DNA of 64,000 nt. Source: Cryptomeria japonica. Taxonomy: Eukaryota > Streptophyta > Pinopsida > Cupressales > Cupressaceae. The notes under the pieces are model-generated. The model was given only the letters and a program-made list of their open reading frames with translations. It was not told where the DNA came from and ran no database searches. Below are positions 47,701-60,149 of the stretch, one piece after another. The stretch is from contig NC_081413.1 in the NCBI RefSeq assembly GCF_030272615.1, forward strand, positions 601,708,709 through 601,772,708, written 5' to 3'. The position numbers and the translations under genes were made by a program. Positions within the stretch are counted from its first letter, which is position 1, and each line of letters begins with the position of its first letter.

Positions 47701-49551
47701 TTACCATCCACTCTAAATTTCTTCTCAAATACACATTTGCATCCAATGACTTTCCTCCCCTTAGGTAGCTCAACTAAATCCCATGTATCACATTTGTGCA
47801 AAACCTTTATTTCATCTTTCATTGCCTCTAAACAAGACTCATGCATATATGGAGATAAGGCCTATTTCACAAATCTAGGTTCATTGTCAAGTCACGATAA
47901 AGCAAAAACACAACAAAAATCAAATGGACTATATCTATACTTATCAATGGGCTTGCATTATCTAGGGGATCTTCTTTAAGGTGTAATAAGATGGTATGGT
48001 TGTTCATCTTCAGGATTATCTTCTAATCCTTCTCCTTCACGTTCATGTTCATCAAGTTATTCTACATGTGAATATTCTTAATGTTCTACCTGTGTACCTT
48101 TATGTGGTTCAACTTCTATATCAAAATGCACTATTTTGTAGGCTTCACTTGAGGTTGTTCATCATTTTAAATTCCTCTAGCTCCATGAAAAATACATCCT
48201 TAGAATATACTATAATTATTGCTACAAGATCCCAAAGCTTATAACCCTTAATGTTTTTGTCATAACCCACAAAAACACACTTGTTAGCACTGAAATCAAG
48301 CTTAGAACATTTTTCTTAAGGAATATGAACATATGCCTCACTGGTGAAAAATCTAAAATGTGAAACTGATGGTCATTTACCTATCCATACCTCATAAGGG
48401 TTTTTATCAACAAGAGAAGAAGTGGTTGATTTGTTAACTATATAATAAGCAACGTGAACTAATTTAGCCTAAAAATGGTTTTCAAGATTTTCACTACTCA
48501 ACATTCTTCTAGCTCTATCTATGAAAGTCTTATTCATCCTTTTTGTCCCTCAATTTTATTGTGGGGTATATGGAGTTGTTTTCTACCTAACAATTCCCAC
48601 ATGCTCACGATAGTCATTAAAAACCTTAAAGAGAAACTCACCACCATTATCCATTCTTAAAACCTTTACTTTTTTATATATCTATTTCTCAACAAGTGCT
48701 TTAAATTCTTTAAATATAGAAAAAATGGATTTTTCCTTCAAAAAGTAAATCCATGAATATCTGGAATAATCATGAATAAAGGAAACATAGTAGCGAGACT
48801 TTCCAATAGATGGTACATCCACATGACCAAAAACATCACTATGAATTGCCTCCAAAACTTGATTAGCTCTAGTACTTCCAAATTTAAAAGATACTCTATG
48901 TTGCTTTCCATACACACAATGTTTGCAAAAATCAAAATTGAAAGAGTAACTAGACAAACCATCAACCATATTTTTAGTTATGAGGGTTTAAGACCCTTTT
49001 CACCATAATGGCCCATCCTGTGGTACCATAGCTTACATGATACAAAGTTACAAGTTACATTAACAGAGTTACATAAACTAGAAACATCAAGTCTAAATAG
49101 GGTGCCACACCTATTACCCTTAGTTAAAATCAAATTCCCCTTGCTTAACTTGCAACTACTCTTTTAAAAAGTAACATACACCCCTGAATCATTCATTTTA
49201 GATACAAAAATCAAATTTCTAGCTAAACCAAGAATGTGCAGTACATCTCTAAGGGTTTTAACCCTTCCATCATTGAAAACCAATTTTATCTCCCCTTAGC
49301 CTACAATTTTTTGTGTGCTATTAACCTCAAGGAAAACTTCCCCACCATCATAAGTTGAATATGTTGAAAAACACTCCCTATGAGGAGTGATGTGGTAGGA
49401 TGCACCTGAATCCACTAACTAAGAGTCATCGTAAGTCATATTACTAGAAATAATAAAAGCATCAACAACTTCATCATCAAAAGATTTATTTATAGAGGAA
49501 TCGTCATTAATTTTATTTTTATTCTTCCATTCCTTTTTTATATGCCAACAC
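47701..49551 (-). pseudogene. Copia-F protease-integrase region, decayed
   Basis: 48969-48682 carries the GAG-pre-integrase end (FCKHCVYGKQHR) and the integrase start with IHSDVFG and FIHDYSRYSWIYFLKEK. MDNGGEF is readable near 48650. The rest is broken by many stops; only short pieces of the RT N-terminal part (near 47690-47790) are readable. Confidence 0.75.
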
Positions 49552-50250
49552 TTACCAACACCTCAATCTACTTTTACTAGGTGATTTAGACCTTCCCTTG
49601 TAATTAGAACGATCCTTAGGTTTATCTTTTTCACCTTTCTTCTTGTCCTTACCTTTCTCCTTGGTTCTACCTTGTACATACAATGGATCTTTACACTCAT
49701 TTGAAGTATTTCTCCTCATTTCCTCTGAAAGTAGGGAGGCAACAAGAGCATCCAAATCTAGATCATCTGCAAAAGAGCCATTGATTGCAAGAATAAGATT
49801 ATCCCAAGTTTTAGATAGTGAACATAACAACAAAATACATTCATCCTCATCCTCTATATTGACATTAATTGACTACAATTGACTCATAATTGGATTAAAT
49901 GAATTCAAGTGTTATACAATTGAATCTTGATCATTCATTTTAAGAGAATATAACTTTCTTTTCAAAAACTTGTTAATGAGACTCTTAGTTTGGTAAATCT
50001 CTCCTGTTCTATTCGATAATTTATGTTCAGTAATATCATTTGAAACATTCAATAGAACAAAATAAAATATACACAATTGAATAGTGTTGTGAGCCTTTTT
50101 ATCTAATTTATTCCAATCTTCATCTATCATAGTATCTGGTTTTTTCTCTTTATTAACAGCAGTCCATTGGTCTTTTTCTTCTAAGAGATCCTCCATCTTT
50201 AGCTTCCAAAGCTCATATCCATAATTGTCCAATTGAGATGAGCTACGCAT
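49552..50250 (-). pseudogene. Copia-F gag
   Basis: It probably starts at the ATG at 50250 (MRSSSQLDNYGYELWKLKMED). ELWKLKMEDLL and SLSKTWDNLI are usual copia gag motifs. A Lys-rich basic tail (49680-49600) precedes the knuckle start, now lost. A stop at about 49912 separates the halves, which share one frame. Confidence 0.8.
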
Positions 50251-50365
50251 AATTCTTATTGTAATGAAAATGAAACTGCAAGAAAAAACAACACACTCCC
50301 ACTGCAGCAAAAAACCCAATTAAACACTCCAAGAAAGACATCCCCTTCTCAAATCAAGCCTACTT

Positions 50366-50378
50366 GGCTCTAGGACCA
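50366..50378 (-). other. Copia-F primer binding site
   Basis: The minus strand reads TGGTCCTAGAGCC, two mismatches from the initiator-Met complement, two bases inside the LTR. Confidence 0.75.
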
Positions 50379-50380
50379 AA

Positions 50381-50984
50381 TGTTGAAAACAAGGTGAAAC
50401 TTTACATTGAAATTATGTTGATAATTTTATGCAACCAAATAAATAAATAAAAATAAATCATAGATGGAAATGGATAGAAAAATAAATACAATCCATAGCT
50501 CAAGAATAATATGGAGAAACCCTTTTGGGAAAAACAACTCCACACCCAAAGAGATCCAAGACTTATATTAATCCTTCAAATGAGTTACATCAATACAACT
50601 TCTCTCTAAATTTATACAACACTTCTTTCCTTCAACAACCTTTGAATAACTTATGTGTCCTCCAACTCAAGCACTAAATATATAGGCACGAGAGAAACCA
50701 TAAATCACAAATATTTTCGAAAACCACTTAGGCACAAATAATTTTTTTTTAGAAAAATTCATCTTTCAACTTCTGATTTTATCCACCTTTTTAAGATCTT
50801 CCTTATCCATGCTTTCATTTTACTTTCCCTTTTTCATGCTTTAACAATTTAAAAAATTAAAAAACATCTTACATGTTGTCACAATTGCATTTAGCAACTT
50901 TCATGACGACTAAAAGATAATTACAATTTGTCAATTAATAGTTAAATTCAAAAATAGCAACAAGGTTAAGACATTTTCTCAACA
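50381..50984 (-). repeat. Copia-F 5' LTR (604 bp)
   Basis: TGTTGAAAAC...TCTCAACA in plus reading; complete. Confidence 0.87.
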
Positions 50985-51338
50985 ATAATAAGGTGGTCCT
51001 ATCCTATTCAAATCTAGCTCTATGTCAAAAAAAATTATTCTAAGTTTTCCTAAAGGTGATTTTATTATGAAATCCCTATATAAGGCATCCCTCTCAATTC
51101 ATTTTATCATCTATCATTATCACATTCTTATCACATAATTATGCTATCGTTCCAATTCAAGAGCAATGAACTACATCAAGGCATCTTGAATTATGTTTCA
51201 ATCATGATTTCACGATGGATTTTATATGATTTATCAACACATGGATTTATCCTAAGGACATCGCTTCATCAATTAAAGGTATAATCAATTTAGTCAATCA
51301 TTTTAATTCAAGCATTTCCAATTTAATTTCAATTCAAT
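50985..51338 (+). repeat. Tat-E 5' LTR, second part
   Basis: Resumes the Tat-E LTR after Copia-F and matches 55965-56328 and 59569-59620. Similarity stops near 51338, inside the LTR, so the end of the LTR and the primer site are missing. A TATA-like CTATATAAGG lies at about 51073. Confidence 0.7.
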
Positions 51339-51356
51339 TCAAATCATGAGGACACT

Positions 51357-52850
51357 TTGGTGCAAGAAGAGACTATGAACACTTCTTTCAAAGATCTCCT
51401 TCCCAAGGATGAAGCTTTAAAGAATGATGTTCATCCTTCTCCTAGAATGTATCTCCATCGTAAGGGTCATTTGGTGCAAGAGGATGATATTGTGGCTATC
51501 CTTCTTAATGATACCTTACCTTCTTTACATTTCAATGCTTTCCCTCAAAAAAATGAATCTTTAATGAATAGAGAACCTAACAAAGATAAAATTAATGACA
51601 TTTATGTTTCTGAGAAGCCTTAAATTGTTTTTCACCTTCGTTAAGATGTCCCTCAACCTTAACAAAAACTAGTGATTGTTGGAGTGAATCACAACTCAAT
51701 TACCATGTGTTGGCTCACACATATAACAATAAGCAATACCCTCAACCTAACATTGAGTTATATCAACATGAGTTGCCTCTTATAGAAGTTCAAAAACAAT
51801 GTGATCCTCTCATGATTGTTGTCCTTATCAATGGTACTGCCATAAGAGGAACTCTAGTTGATAATGGTTCAACTCTTAATGTGTGTAGAATTGATTTGTT
51901 GCATTAAACCAAAGTGGACACTTCTCTTATTTAACTTATTTCTCTTCCTATTTGTGGCTTTGATAATGTTGGTAAGCCATCATTAGGTACAATCACCTTG
52001 CCTATTAATGTAAGTTCTATTATTTTACCTAAAATTATCCATGTCATGCTTGAAACTCTCACATATAACCTTATTCTAGGTAGACCTTGGATTCATGCTA
52101 TGCAAGCGGTCCCTTCAACTCTTCATCACAAAGTCAAGTTTATCTATGAAAATGAGATGTATAGTTTGGAAGCTGATACAAACTTAAAAAGTTGTTTGCA
52201 AACACAATTTAAATCTTCTTCAAATTCTTCAATATTTTCTTCAATAAAAACAAATGCACCATGTCCTACTAAATAGGTACTCTTGGAGGATGATTGGGGG
52301 TCTTTAGACTTCATACCCTCCTTTCGTAGCAAAAATAAAATACTAGAATCTACGACTCAAACTTATTATCCTAACACATGTTTGGATGATGATTGGAGCT
52401 CTTGAAATTTTAATCCAATTAAACTTAAGAGTGAACCCTCTCATCTAAATATTTCAACACCTATATCTGATTCTACACATGGATAAAATGGACATGGTTT
52501 AGGATGTGTGCAACAATGTTTTGAAGGTCATGAGAAATCACACTCTTCCAACAAAGATTTAGGTTTCCAACCTCTTCCTTTGTTGACATCCCCTCCCCCA
52601 TTGTCTAGTGCATCCATGTCTTCTCATGTTTCATTAAAAAAAGATAATATTTTGTCCATTCTTCTTCAAGCTAATTTGATTACCCTTCTTTGGCCCAAAT
52701 GAAGAAGAAAACATATAATTTTTTTTGACAATCCTACTTTTTGTGTGTATCACCAACTCCTTGGCCATTCCACTAATGAATGACAAGCTTTGAATTATAA
52801 AATTCAACAATTCATCGATTCTGGTATCATTCAAGTAAAAAGTGACAATG
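51357..52850 (+). pseudogene. Tat-E protease followed by a gag-type zinc knuckle
   Basis: After a short frame at 51357-51623 and a shift, one frame runs from about 51660 to 52850 with several stops. It holds the retropepsin site GTLVDNGSTLNVC (51848-51886) and YNLILGRPWIHAMQAVPST (about 52060-52117), both close to Tat-1 protease. Further on is FCVYHQLLGHSTNE (about 52739-52780), then ALNYKIQQFIDSG: a CX2HX4H gag knuckle. Its last Cys is a TGA (TGA at about 52781). In Tat-1 and relatives this knuckle lies before protease, so the order here is reversed. No RT follows. Confidence 0.65.
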
Positions 52851-55598
52851 AGTGGCATCTACGTTGTCACTATTCTAAATAACATCTAAGTTCTCATTAT
52901 GTTGCTCCTCACTATGTGAAATTGATAGCTTACTTATTGGGGGCTCATTGTCATTCATGGTGGAATCATACTCAGTAAGTAAAATAATATTCTATTTATT
53001 CTTGTCTTCACACTTAGGTGGCAAGAATAGTTTTCAATCATTCCTTCTTTCTAAGGATCCACTTTTTATTTTATCGAGTTGCATCTTTCATACATTGATG
53101 TACTTAGGACCTATTCCTTACTTGAAATGGTACGTCTATTATGAATAATCTCTCCTCCGTGAGAGTGTGCAATCCTTCACTAAGAATCTATATTTTCCTA
53201 GCAATAAGGAAGATGTGTATTCCTATTCTACTCCCCCTTTTTAAAGATGCCATCTTTATTAAATATCTCCTCTCTTTTTGGAGGTAGATATCTTTATGCA
53301 AAGTTCTCTTCCTCCTCTACCAATCATCCCTCAAAAAAATCCTTTTACACTTGTTTCTAGATATCTCTTTTACAACTATCTCTTCCTTGCCCATAAGAGT
53401 TATGCTTATTTAGTTTGGATTTCATGAACATTGTTTCTTAAATGATATCTCCTTGGTGATAAAGGCATGCATTCTTATTCATTGTTCTTTATACCTTAAG
53501 ATATCAACATAAATGTTTACATCTTAGGGGGGCATATATGCAACTTCCTTGTTCAATTTTGTGGATTTCCTTACAAACAATGGTTTATTCGGTTATCCTT
53601 TTGGACGAGTCGACCGAGACTCTCCTTTTTCAATCATGTTTTAGGATGAGTTGACCAAGACTCTCCTTTTTAAATCATATTTTAGGATGAGTCAATTGAT
53701 GATTCCTAGAAATGTCTCTAGTTTTTACTTGATTTTCGCTACTTTATAAGATTTTATTAGACCATTATCAGAATTACTATATGTTCTAATCTTTCACACA
53801 GTTACATTAACATCTAGTTATAATATATAAATGACATGTTGATATGGAATGTTTTAAGTGGTTTAATGATTTAAATATTGTTGAATTTTTTGGGTGATAA
53901 TTTGTATGGATTATTATTTGTTGCAAAGAAGTAACATGTAGCTTGGAGGGAGCCCAAAGCCACCCATAACCAAAGGATACATACTCTGTCAATCCGCATG
54001 GAAATAATCAAGGAATGGTAGGATAGTTGCAATCATCATGGAGTCCTTACCGACTCTGTCTCTTCAAGTGAATATGGAGGATCTCCAATATTAGGGAGCA
54101 TGAGGAGGTTATGCCTCATTAAATCAAATTCAATGTAGTGAACAATGTCCCTAATTTTGTGCTCCTAAGGAATAAAGGAGTTCGTTCTAGAACATGACTC
54201 TATAGTCTAGTTGTTTCTATTTTTTCCTAATTAATAAGTTGCCTTAGTGTTAGGAAAATGTGACATCTATTTAGGATCAGTTGGAAGAAGTAATGATCCA
54301 CTTCTTCTAAACTGATTTAAAAGGAGGAAGTGCTTTGTTAGTTGGGATCTTTTTCATTTAGCGTTAAGTTGTTTTCAGTTTTACCAGATAATGAATTTTG
54401 GAATTATGAACAATATAAACACTGGTTGTTGCTAGATTTTTTGTGTAGCTGTAATCCGATTATTTTGGAAACTCATTATGAATGAGAATATACAACGACT
54501 ATTATCTTTTGAGTTAATAATATTGCTACTTCTCAAATATTTAACTCCTCAAGAAAGGACCACTTGAGGTAATGTAATTCTCCTTCTTCTTTTTTGTTGA
54601 TTAAGTTATTTATGAATGTGGTAGTTAGTTGGCTATTAATTTTTAATTATTGTTAATGTATTCCTTTAATTCTTTACTAATAATGTCATAATTATAGTCC
54701 TGGTTGCAACTAACTTGTTAATTGCCGCTAGTTATCAATTGTTGCCTGTGGCTACTGTTGAGTTACTCTTGAAGTCTCCTGCAACAACTATTGTATCAAA
54801 GAGGTTTTTATTTAGCACTATTTGTACTTTCATTAGTTAGTATTTCTTTATGCAATGATGGGAAGCTTGATAAATCCTTTGTTGCACATGTGGTGCCATT
54901 ACCATCTTTGAAGATGTCCCTGGTCGATAACTACGTGAACCCCCATTTAGGACACAACGTTGCCCTATTGAATTCCTCAACCGGGCTAAGTGCATTATAT
55001 ACTGCACCGACTTTATGGACATAGTGGAAGCTATCCATCAACCATGACTCTACTTTTTTAATTTGCACCAAATTTTAGTATGATTAAAACTAACATAACA
55101 TATCTTGTTAGACTATTTCAACTATTCCTCTTCCTTTCTAATGGATCACCTAGCATAACACAATTTGCTAGCTCATGAAATCCATATTCCTTTCCCTATC
55201 TCCCATGAACCCATAGAATAACACACTTTGATAGAATTGGATCATGGTATCTTCTCCTTTCAATTGGTGTATGTTCTCATTCTTTTTATAAGTGTACTTG
55301 TGCTCTTGCAATAACATGCCAAGAAAGATATTAGCAGACATGACATTTTGATTATCGAGGTCTCTTCAACTAGTTGACTTGGAACTTTTCTTTTAAGTAC
55401 TAACATTGTTCTCTTTTTTGTATATTTGAAGGTTACTTGCATATATTGATAGAATCCTATGCTTGGGGGATTGCATATCCCTCAAATTTATTGTTCTCCT
55501 ATCCCTAGCTTATCTTTCTCTCAGATGCTCTATCTCCTCATTTCTACTTCACCGTGAGTATGAATGTAATATTATACTTTGGTAAAGTGAGGGCTAAA
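52851..55598 (+). other. Tat-E 3' region without recognisable genes
   Basis: A T-rich stretch of 2.7 kb. It contains a 43-base unit repeated 2.3 times at 53605-53700 (GGACGAGTCGACCGAGACTC type). Frames of up to 77 codons (for example 54791-55024) match nothing known to me. A purine-rich tract, GGTAAAGTGAGGGCTAAA (55581-55598), meets the 3' LTR and fits a polypurine tract. Confidence 0.5.
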
Positions 55599-56328
55599 TG
55601 TAGTATTGCAAATTGTACACCTTTAATGAGGGTGTCCAATTTCACAGTCTCCTAGCACTCATTTTAGTATTTCCCATTCATCTATGCATTATGGGACCTT
55701 TATTGATTTAAATTAATATTTAATTCAATAATGTGAGAACTGTCCCACTTTATTATTTGGGGCCTTCAATCTAGGTTTGCCCATTATCTTTATAAACCCC
55801 ACCCCATTTCAAATCTCGAGACACATTTAGACATTATGTATTTTCATACAAATCTATTTTCATCATTAGAACCCTATTATCTCACATCCCTTAGATTGAA
55901 CCTATCGAGATTGAAGCATCCCAGTTTGACACATTTTTCCTCAAATTTTGAGAGGATAGTAAGGCGATCTTGTCCTATTCAAATTTAGCTATGTGCAAAG
56001 AAATAATAATTTTAAGTTGGCCTAAAGTTGATTTTATTATGAAATCCCTATATAAGGCATCCCTCTCAATTCATTTCATCATGATCTATCATTATCACAT
56101 TCCTATCTCATCATTATCCTATCATTCCAATTCAAGAGCAACACTTCCAAGTGTAGATCTAATTCAAGGAGCAACAAACTACATGAAGACATCTTCAATT
56201 ATGTTTCAATTGTGATTTAATGATGAATTTTATGTGATTTATCATGTTATTGCATCAACACGTGGATGAATCATCCTAAGCACATCGCTTCATCAATTGA
56301 AGGTATAATGAACTCAGTCAATCATTTC

Positions 56329-59300
56329 TGAAGAAGTTGAGAAAATACTTCAGAGATCCCAATAACACCTACAAGCAAAATACCTGTCACAAGAGAAGAA
56401 TGGAGGTAAAAAAAAATGGCTTTGTAGAAGAAGATTATCATTAAGAGGAAAATCAATAATTAAAAAGTACAATACAATCCTTATAAAAGGAAATTAGCAA
56501 CCCTAAAGGTGTGCAACCCTAAAGAAACCCTAAAGAGATAATGTGTATTTAATAATTAGAATAATTATTAAATACCTATAATATTATTAAATGCCTAAGT
56601 TTAGCTTAAGCATAGAGTATAATAGACTAACAATTAAATAAATAACTATTAGCTAATACACGATAACTCTAACACCCCCCCTTAAGATGAACTTAGGGAG
56701 TAGCTAAAAAACTAAATGCATGAAGCAAAAAATGCAACTACATGAAGAAGGCAAATTTGGGTCCCGACAACAAAGCTTGATGAGGTACCCAAGTACAAAA
56801 GATTTCTGTAAAGTGGAGAAATACAGAAAACCACATGGGAAAAAACTCTACTCCAAAAAGAGATGTAATATAAGTGAAGGGCTGAAGAATCCTCCAAACG
56901 AGAATGTTCCAAAAGATAGGAACAAAAGAAGAGCAGAAGAATCACTGAAGTATGAAGAACCTGCAAGCATTGTCGAAGAATAACTGCCGATCTGAAGAAC
57001 CTCCACTGAAATAGAAGATGATCAGGTAGAGAAGACTGTAATCTGCATGAGTGCCCTCAAATAACACTTTCTCGAATCAGATGGCAAACAAAGGCAAACA
57101 ACTGAACTCGAAGGATATAGATGGCAAAAACACCAAAGTCTGAAGAGTTGATCAATCGAAGATGGAAGGTTGCCTCCAAAAATAGGAATGAAAGAGTGTA
57201 CTCCAACGAACCAAGGAAGCATTAGAACCAACAAACAATAGGAGAAATCCCCCCCATAATGATGACAAGGGAGAGGTGATAGGTACACTGAAACTGAATG
57301 CCAAGAAAAACTGCATGATGAAGAACCAGGAACAACCAGAGTGCAGCAAAAAGTACAAACACATATAAAGGCTGGTGTTGTGGAAGGAACACTCACTTGA
57401 CAAACATCATGAGGCTAATGTCGTGGAAGGAACACTCACTTGACAAAGGTAGATGGAAAACAAGGCAAACATCAAACCCCCATGACACTTTATAATGTAG
57501 TGTGAGTACAATAAGGCACAAGATGTGCAAGATCCCAAGCATGCAAAGCATAGTGGCACTTTATCTCAGTGCGTTTGCAAAAAAGAAAATGCTTACAAAT
57601 ATTGTATCAAATGCTCAAAGAAGACAAAAGGCTAGAAATACATGGAGAACAACCAACAACAAGTCATTCCACCCAAAAGAGAAGTTTCTAGGAGCTCAAA
57701 TGTCCAAGTAATTCACCAGAGTGTGAAAACACAAAAAACTGAATAAAATGTACTTGGAGTAAAATCTGGAAACAGTGCATGGATGGTTGTGAAGAGATTT
57801 GAAACATCGTCCCAACGCCGCTCGAATCGCAAAAAATGGAGAAACTGGTGAAAAGTTATGAGCTTGGGACTGAAAATAAAACCTTTGACTTAAAATGGCT
57901 ATAGAATGTACTAGAAGAAAAATCAAGTGATAAAACCCACAAATCTAGAAAGTAGACAAAACCAGCTTTCCAATGATATCTCATTTACCCAAAACCAATA
58001 TCGTATGCCCAAGTTATGGCCAAATTAAAAAACCCCTCTTTTAGGGCACAAAGAGGGTCACAGGGGGCCATGCAAGTTGTTCGTACCACTGACGTTAGCA
58101 TGACGTCATGATGATGTTAGCGAAATATTCCCAAAATATTCTGTCACCCGCAAAACAAATCCTCCTTGCCAAAAAAAAAATCCGGTGCCTGAAAAATCCA
58201 CCGAAAAATTTGGCGATCGTTGGGAAAAGTCTGCCTGCCGGAAACAAAAAGTGACTCGCTCGAAAAAGGTCTCGTCGCCAGTAAATACCACCGAAAAAAA
58301 AAACTTCTACTTGAAAAAAATCAGCATTGGAAAAAAAAATCTAGTGGTCGTGCATGGAGGCGGCGACAAGCTCAAGGGAGTCGGCAACATCGGGCAAGAG
58401 ACGACAATGGGTGGGACGGGAGCAGCTTGGCAGCAGTGCAACAACGACTGTCGGTAGGGCGGCATGCGGCAGTCGGAGTGCAGGTGGTGGCCAAGAGCGG
58501 CAGGTGGTGATTGGGAGGGTGGTCGAAGCACGACACGTGACGACCGGGAGGGCGGACAGAGCGCGACAGGTGATGGCCGGGAGCGTGACAGGCAGCAATC
58601 GGGAGGGCAGCAGTGGTCGGGCAGTGGCTGACATTAACAGAAAACAGAGGACCAACGAGTGGGGCCTACACGATGCCAAGGTACAGGGGCTATGCAGACA
58701 GTGTGAGGGACCATAGCCTGCTGTGGGTCGTACAGACCTGTAGAGGTTGTCGTCCCCCCCCCCGCCCGCCCCCCTTGATGTGGCTGTGGGTCGTACGGAC
58801 CTGTAGAGGTTGTCTTCCCGCCCCGCCCGCCCCCCTTGATGTGCTATTTTTGAAAATAAAACAAAACCCTTTTTTTGGAAGTTTGTTTTACAAATTTTGG
58901 TGCATTCGGCCTAGGTAAGCCATAAAACTGCCCAAAATATATATTTTTTCTTTTTTTCTTTCGAAAAACGTGCCCAATAAGGGCAAAAATAAAAATAAAA
59001 ATTGCTAGAGCCAAAGTTGTCCAAATTGGACAACTTTTATATGAAAATGGGGGGTTTTGGGTGTTCTGAGCTCAATGGTGAGGTCTGTTTGAGCTGAAAA
59101 TGCCTAGAAACAAAAATCTCCCTAGATGCAAATAAAAAACTCTGAAAAAGCTTGAAACCCTCCAAAAAATCTTCTGAAAAATCAAGAACAAGTAGCAGCA
59201 GATGTAGGCTCTGATACCATGAAGAAGTTGAGAAAATACAACTTCAGAGATCCCAAGAACACCTGCAAGCAAAATACCTGTCATAAGAGAAGAATGGAGG

Positions 59301-59563
59301 CAAAAAACAATAATGGCTTTGAAGAAGAAGATTATCATTTAGAGAGGGAATCGGTAATTAAAAAGTACAATACAATCCTTATAAAAGGAAATTACCAACC
59401 CTAAAGGTGTGCAACCCTAAAGAAACCCTAAAGGGATAATGTGTATTTAATAATTATTAAATACCTACAATATTATTAAATTCCTAAGTTTAGCTTAAGC
59501 GTAGAGTATAATAGACTAATAATTAAACAAATAATTATTATCTAATACATGATAACTCTAACA
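56329..59563 (-). mobile_element. Element G: small non-autonomous LTR retrotransposon (LARD/TRIM-like)
   Basis: LTRs 56329-56674 (346) and 59220-59563 (344), TGAAGAAGTTGAG...CTCTAACA. The target duplication ATTTC is perfect (56324-56328, 59564-59568). The primer site TGGTATCAGAGCC on the minus strand (59207-59219) and the purine tract at 56675 show minus orientation. The 2.5 kb interior has no gag or pol. The tract TTAAGGGGGGG and neighbouring TACCCAAGTAC resemble the end of Copia-C (GGTACCCATGTAC near 33534), so a copia parent supplying enzymes is likely. Confidence 0.92.
56675..59206 (-). other. Interior of element G
   Basis: No supported gene. A 47-base direct duplication lies at about 57370-57446 (GGAAGGAACACTCACTTGAC in each copy). 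58350-58720 is GC-rich and open in several frames in both directions (Gly/Arg- or Pro/Ala-rich translations), which I regard as compositional. A roughly 63-base tandem duplication with C-runs is at 58722-58838. A 10-base perfect palindrome with five-base loop (AAAGTTGTCC) is at 59013-59037. Confidence 0.6.
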
Positions 59564-60149
59564 ATTTCATTCAAGCATTTCCAATTCAATTTCAATGCAA
59601 TTCAGGGGCTAATTCCAAACTCGGGGTTTAACTTAGGGAAACCCCTATCAACAACACCATTTCCTCTCTCTCTCTCTCTCCGTTCGTGGTAGGTTTAGGA
59701 GCCACGATGATAGAATTAGGAAAATAAGACATAGACGACCAGATCCAGCTTTTGTAGGAGCAAAAAGCGGAGGAGTGGTTTCTTGGACGTCATTATCCGA
59801 GCTTTTGGCATAGATTCTAGGAAGCATTCTAATTCTTAAAGTTTCTTATTTGTTTGCATTCGACAACTAGAGAATAGGGTCGGCCCAAGCTCCCCAGTCC
59901 TATACTTTCGGGCCAGGTTTTTAGGCACAGGTTCCTCTCTATTCCCTCACCTCAAATCTAGCTCTATGTCTACATACTACATCTGCAACATACTATTTAT
60001 GAATTTTCCATCATTTTCCCTAGATCTAGCATTCAAATTACATCCTTTCAATTGCATTTTCAACTGAATCAAAAGGAATAGAATCCAATTAGTATTTGAC
60101 CCTCTTCTTAAAAGAATTGAGGTTGAATTGAATGAGTTCATTCTCCTCT

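Larger units (their letters stand above)
45753..50984 (-). mobile_element. Copia-F: decayed Ty1/copia element in the Tat-E 5' LTR
   Basis: The right (5') LTR 50381-50984 is complete; the left (3') LTR 45753-46249 lacks its first ~130 bases, together with some 25 bases of the Tat-E LTR, so a deletion removed the left junction. Primer site and purine tract confirm minus orientation. Gag to RNase H can be followed in fragments. It is older than Copia-C judging by LTR mismatches and stops. Confidence 0.88.
45380..60149 (+). mobile_element. Tat-E: decayed non-autonomous Ty3/gypsy-like element in the LTR-D 5' LTR
   Basis: The left LTR begins TGCAGTATCAT (45380) and the right TGTAGTATTGC (55599); both share a long similar stretch. 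The left one holds Copia-F and breaks off near 51338; the right one holds element G. Inside is only a protease plus knuckle fragment, without RT or integrase. The flanks CAATG (45375) and TAACG (60150) may be an eroded target duplication. The left LTR end, primer site and most of gag appear lost in one deletion near 51338. Confidence 0.7.
55599..60149 (+). repeat. Tat-E 3' LTR, split by element G
   Basis: 55599-56328 and 59569-60149. It has CTATATAAGG (about 56049-56058) as a TATA candidate and a CT-microsatellite near 59664-59682. The last ~530 bases have no counterpart left in the 5' LTR. Confidence 0.7.

Noticed and set aside
54791-55024. Small secreted-like protein (hydrophobic N-terminus) in Tat-E
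   Set aside because: Isolated, no family match, surrounded by decayed repeat sequence; a hydrophobic start is expected by chance in T-rich DNA.
58341-58716. Arg/Gly-rich or Pro/Ala-rich proteins in element G
   Set aside because: Open in several frames on both strands because of GC-rich composition; no domain.
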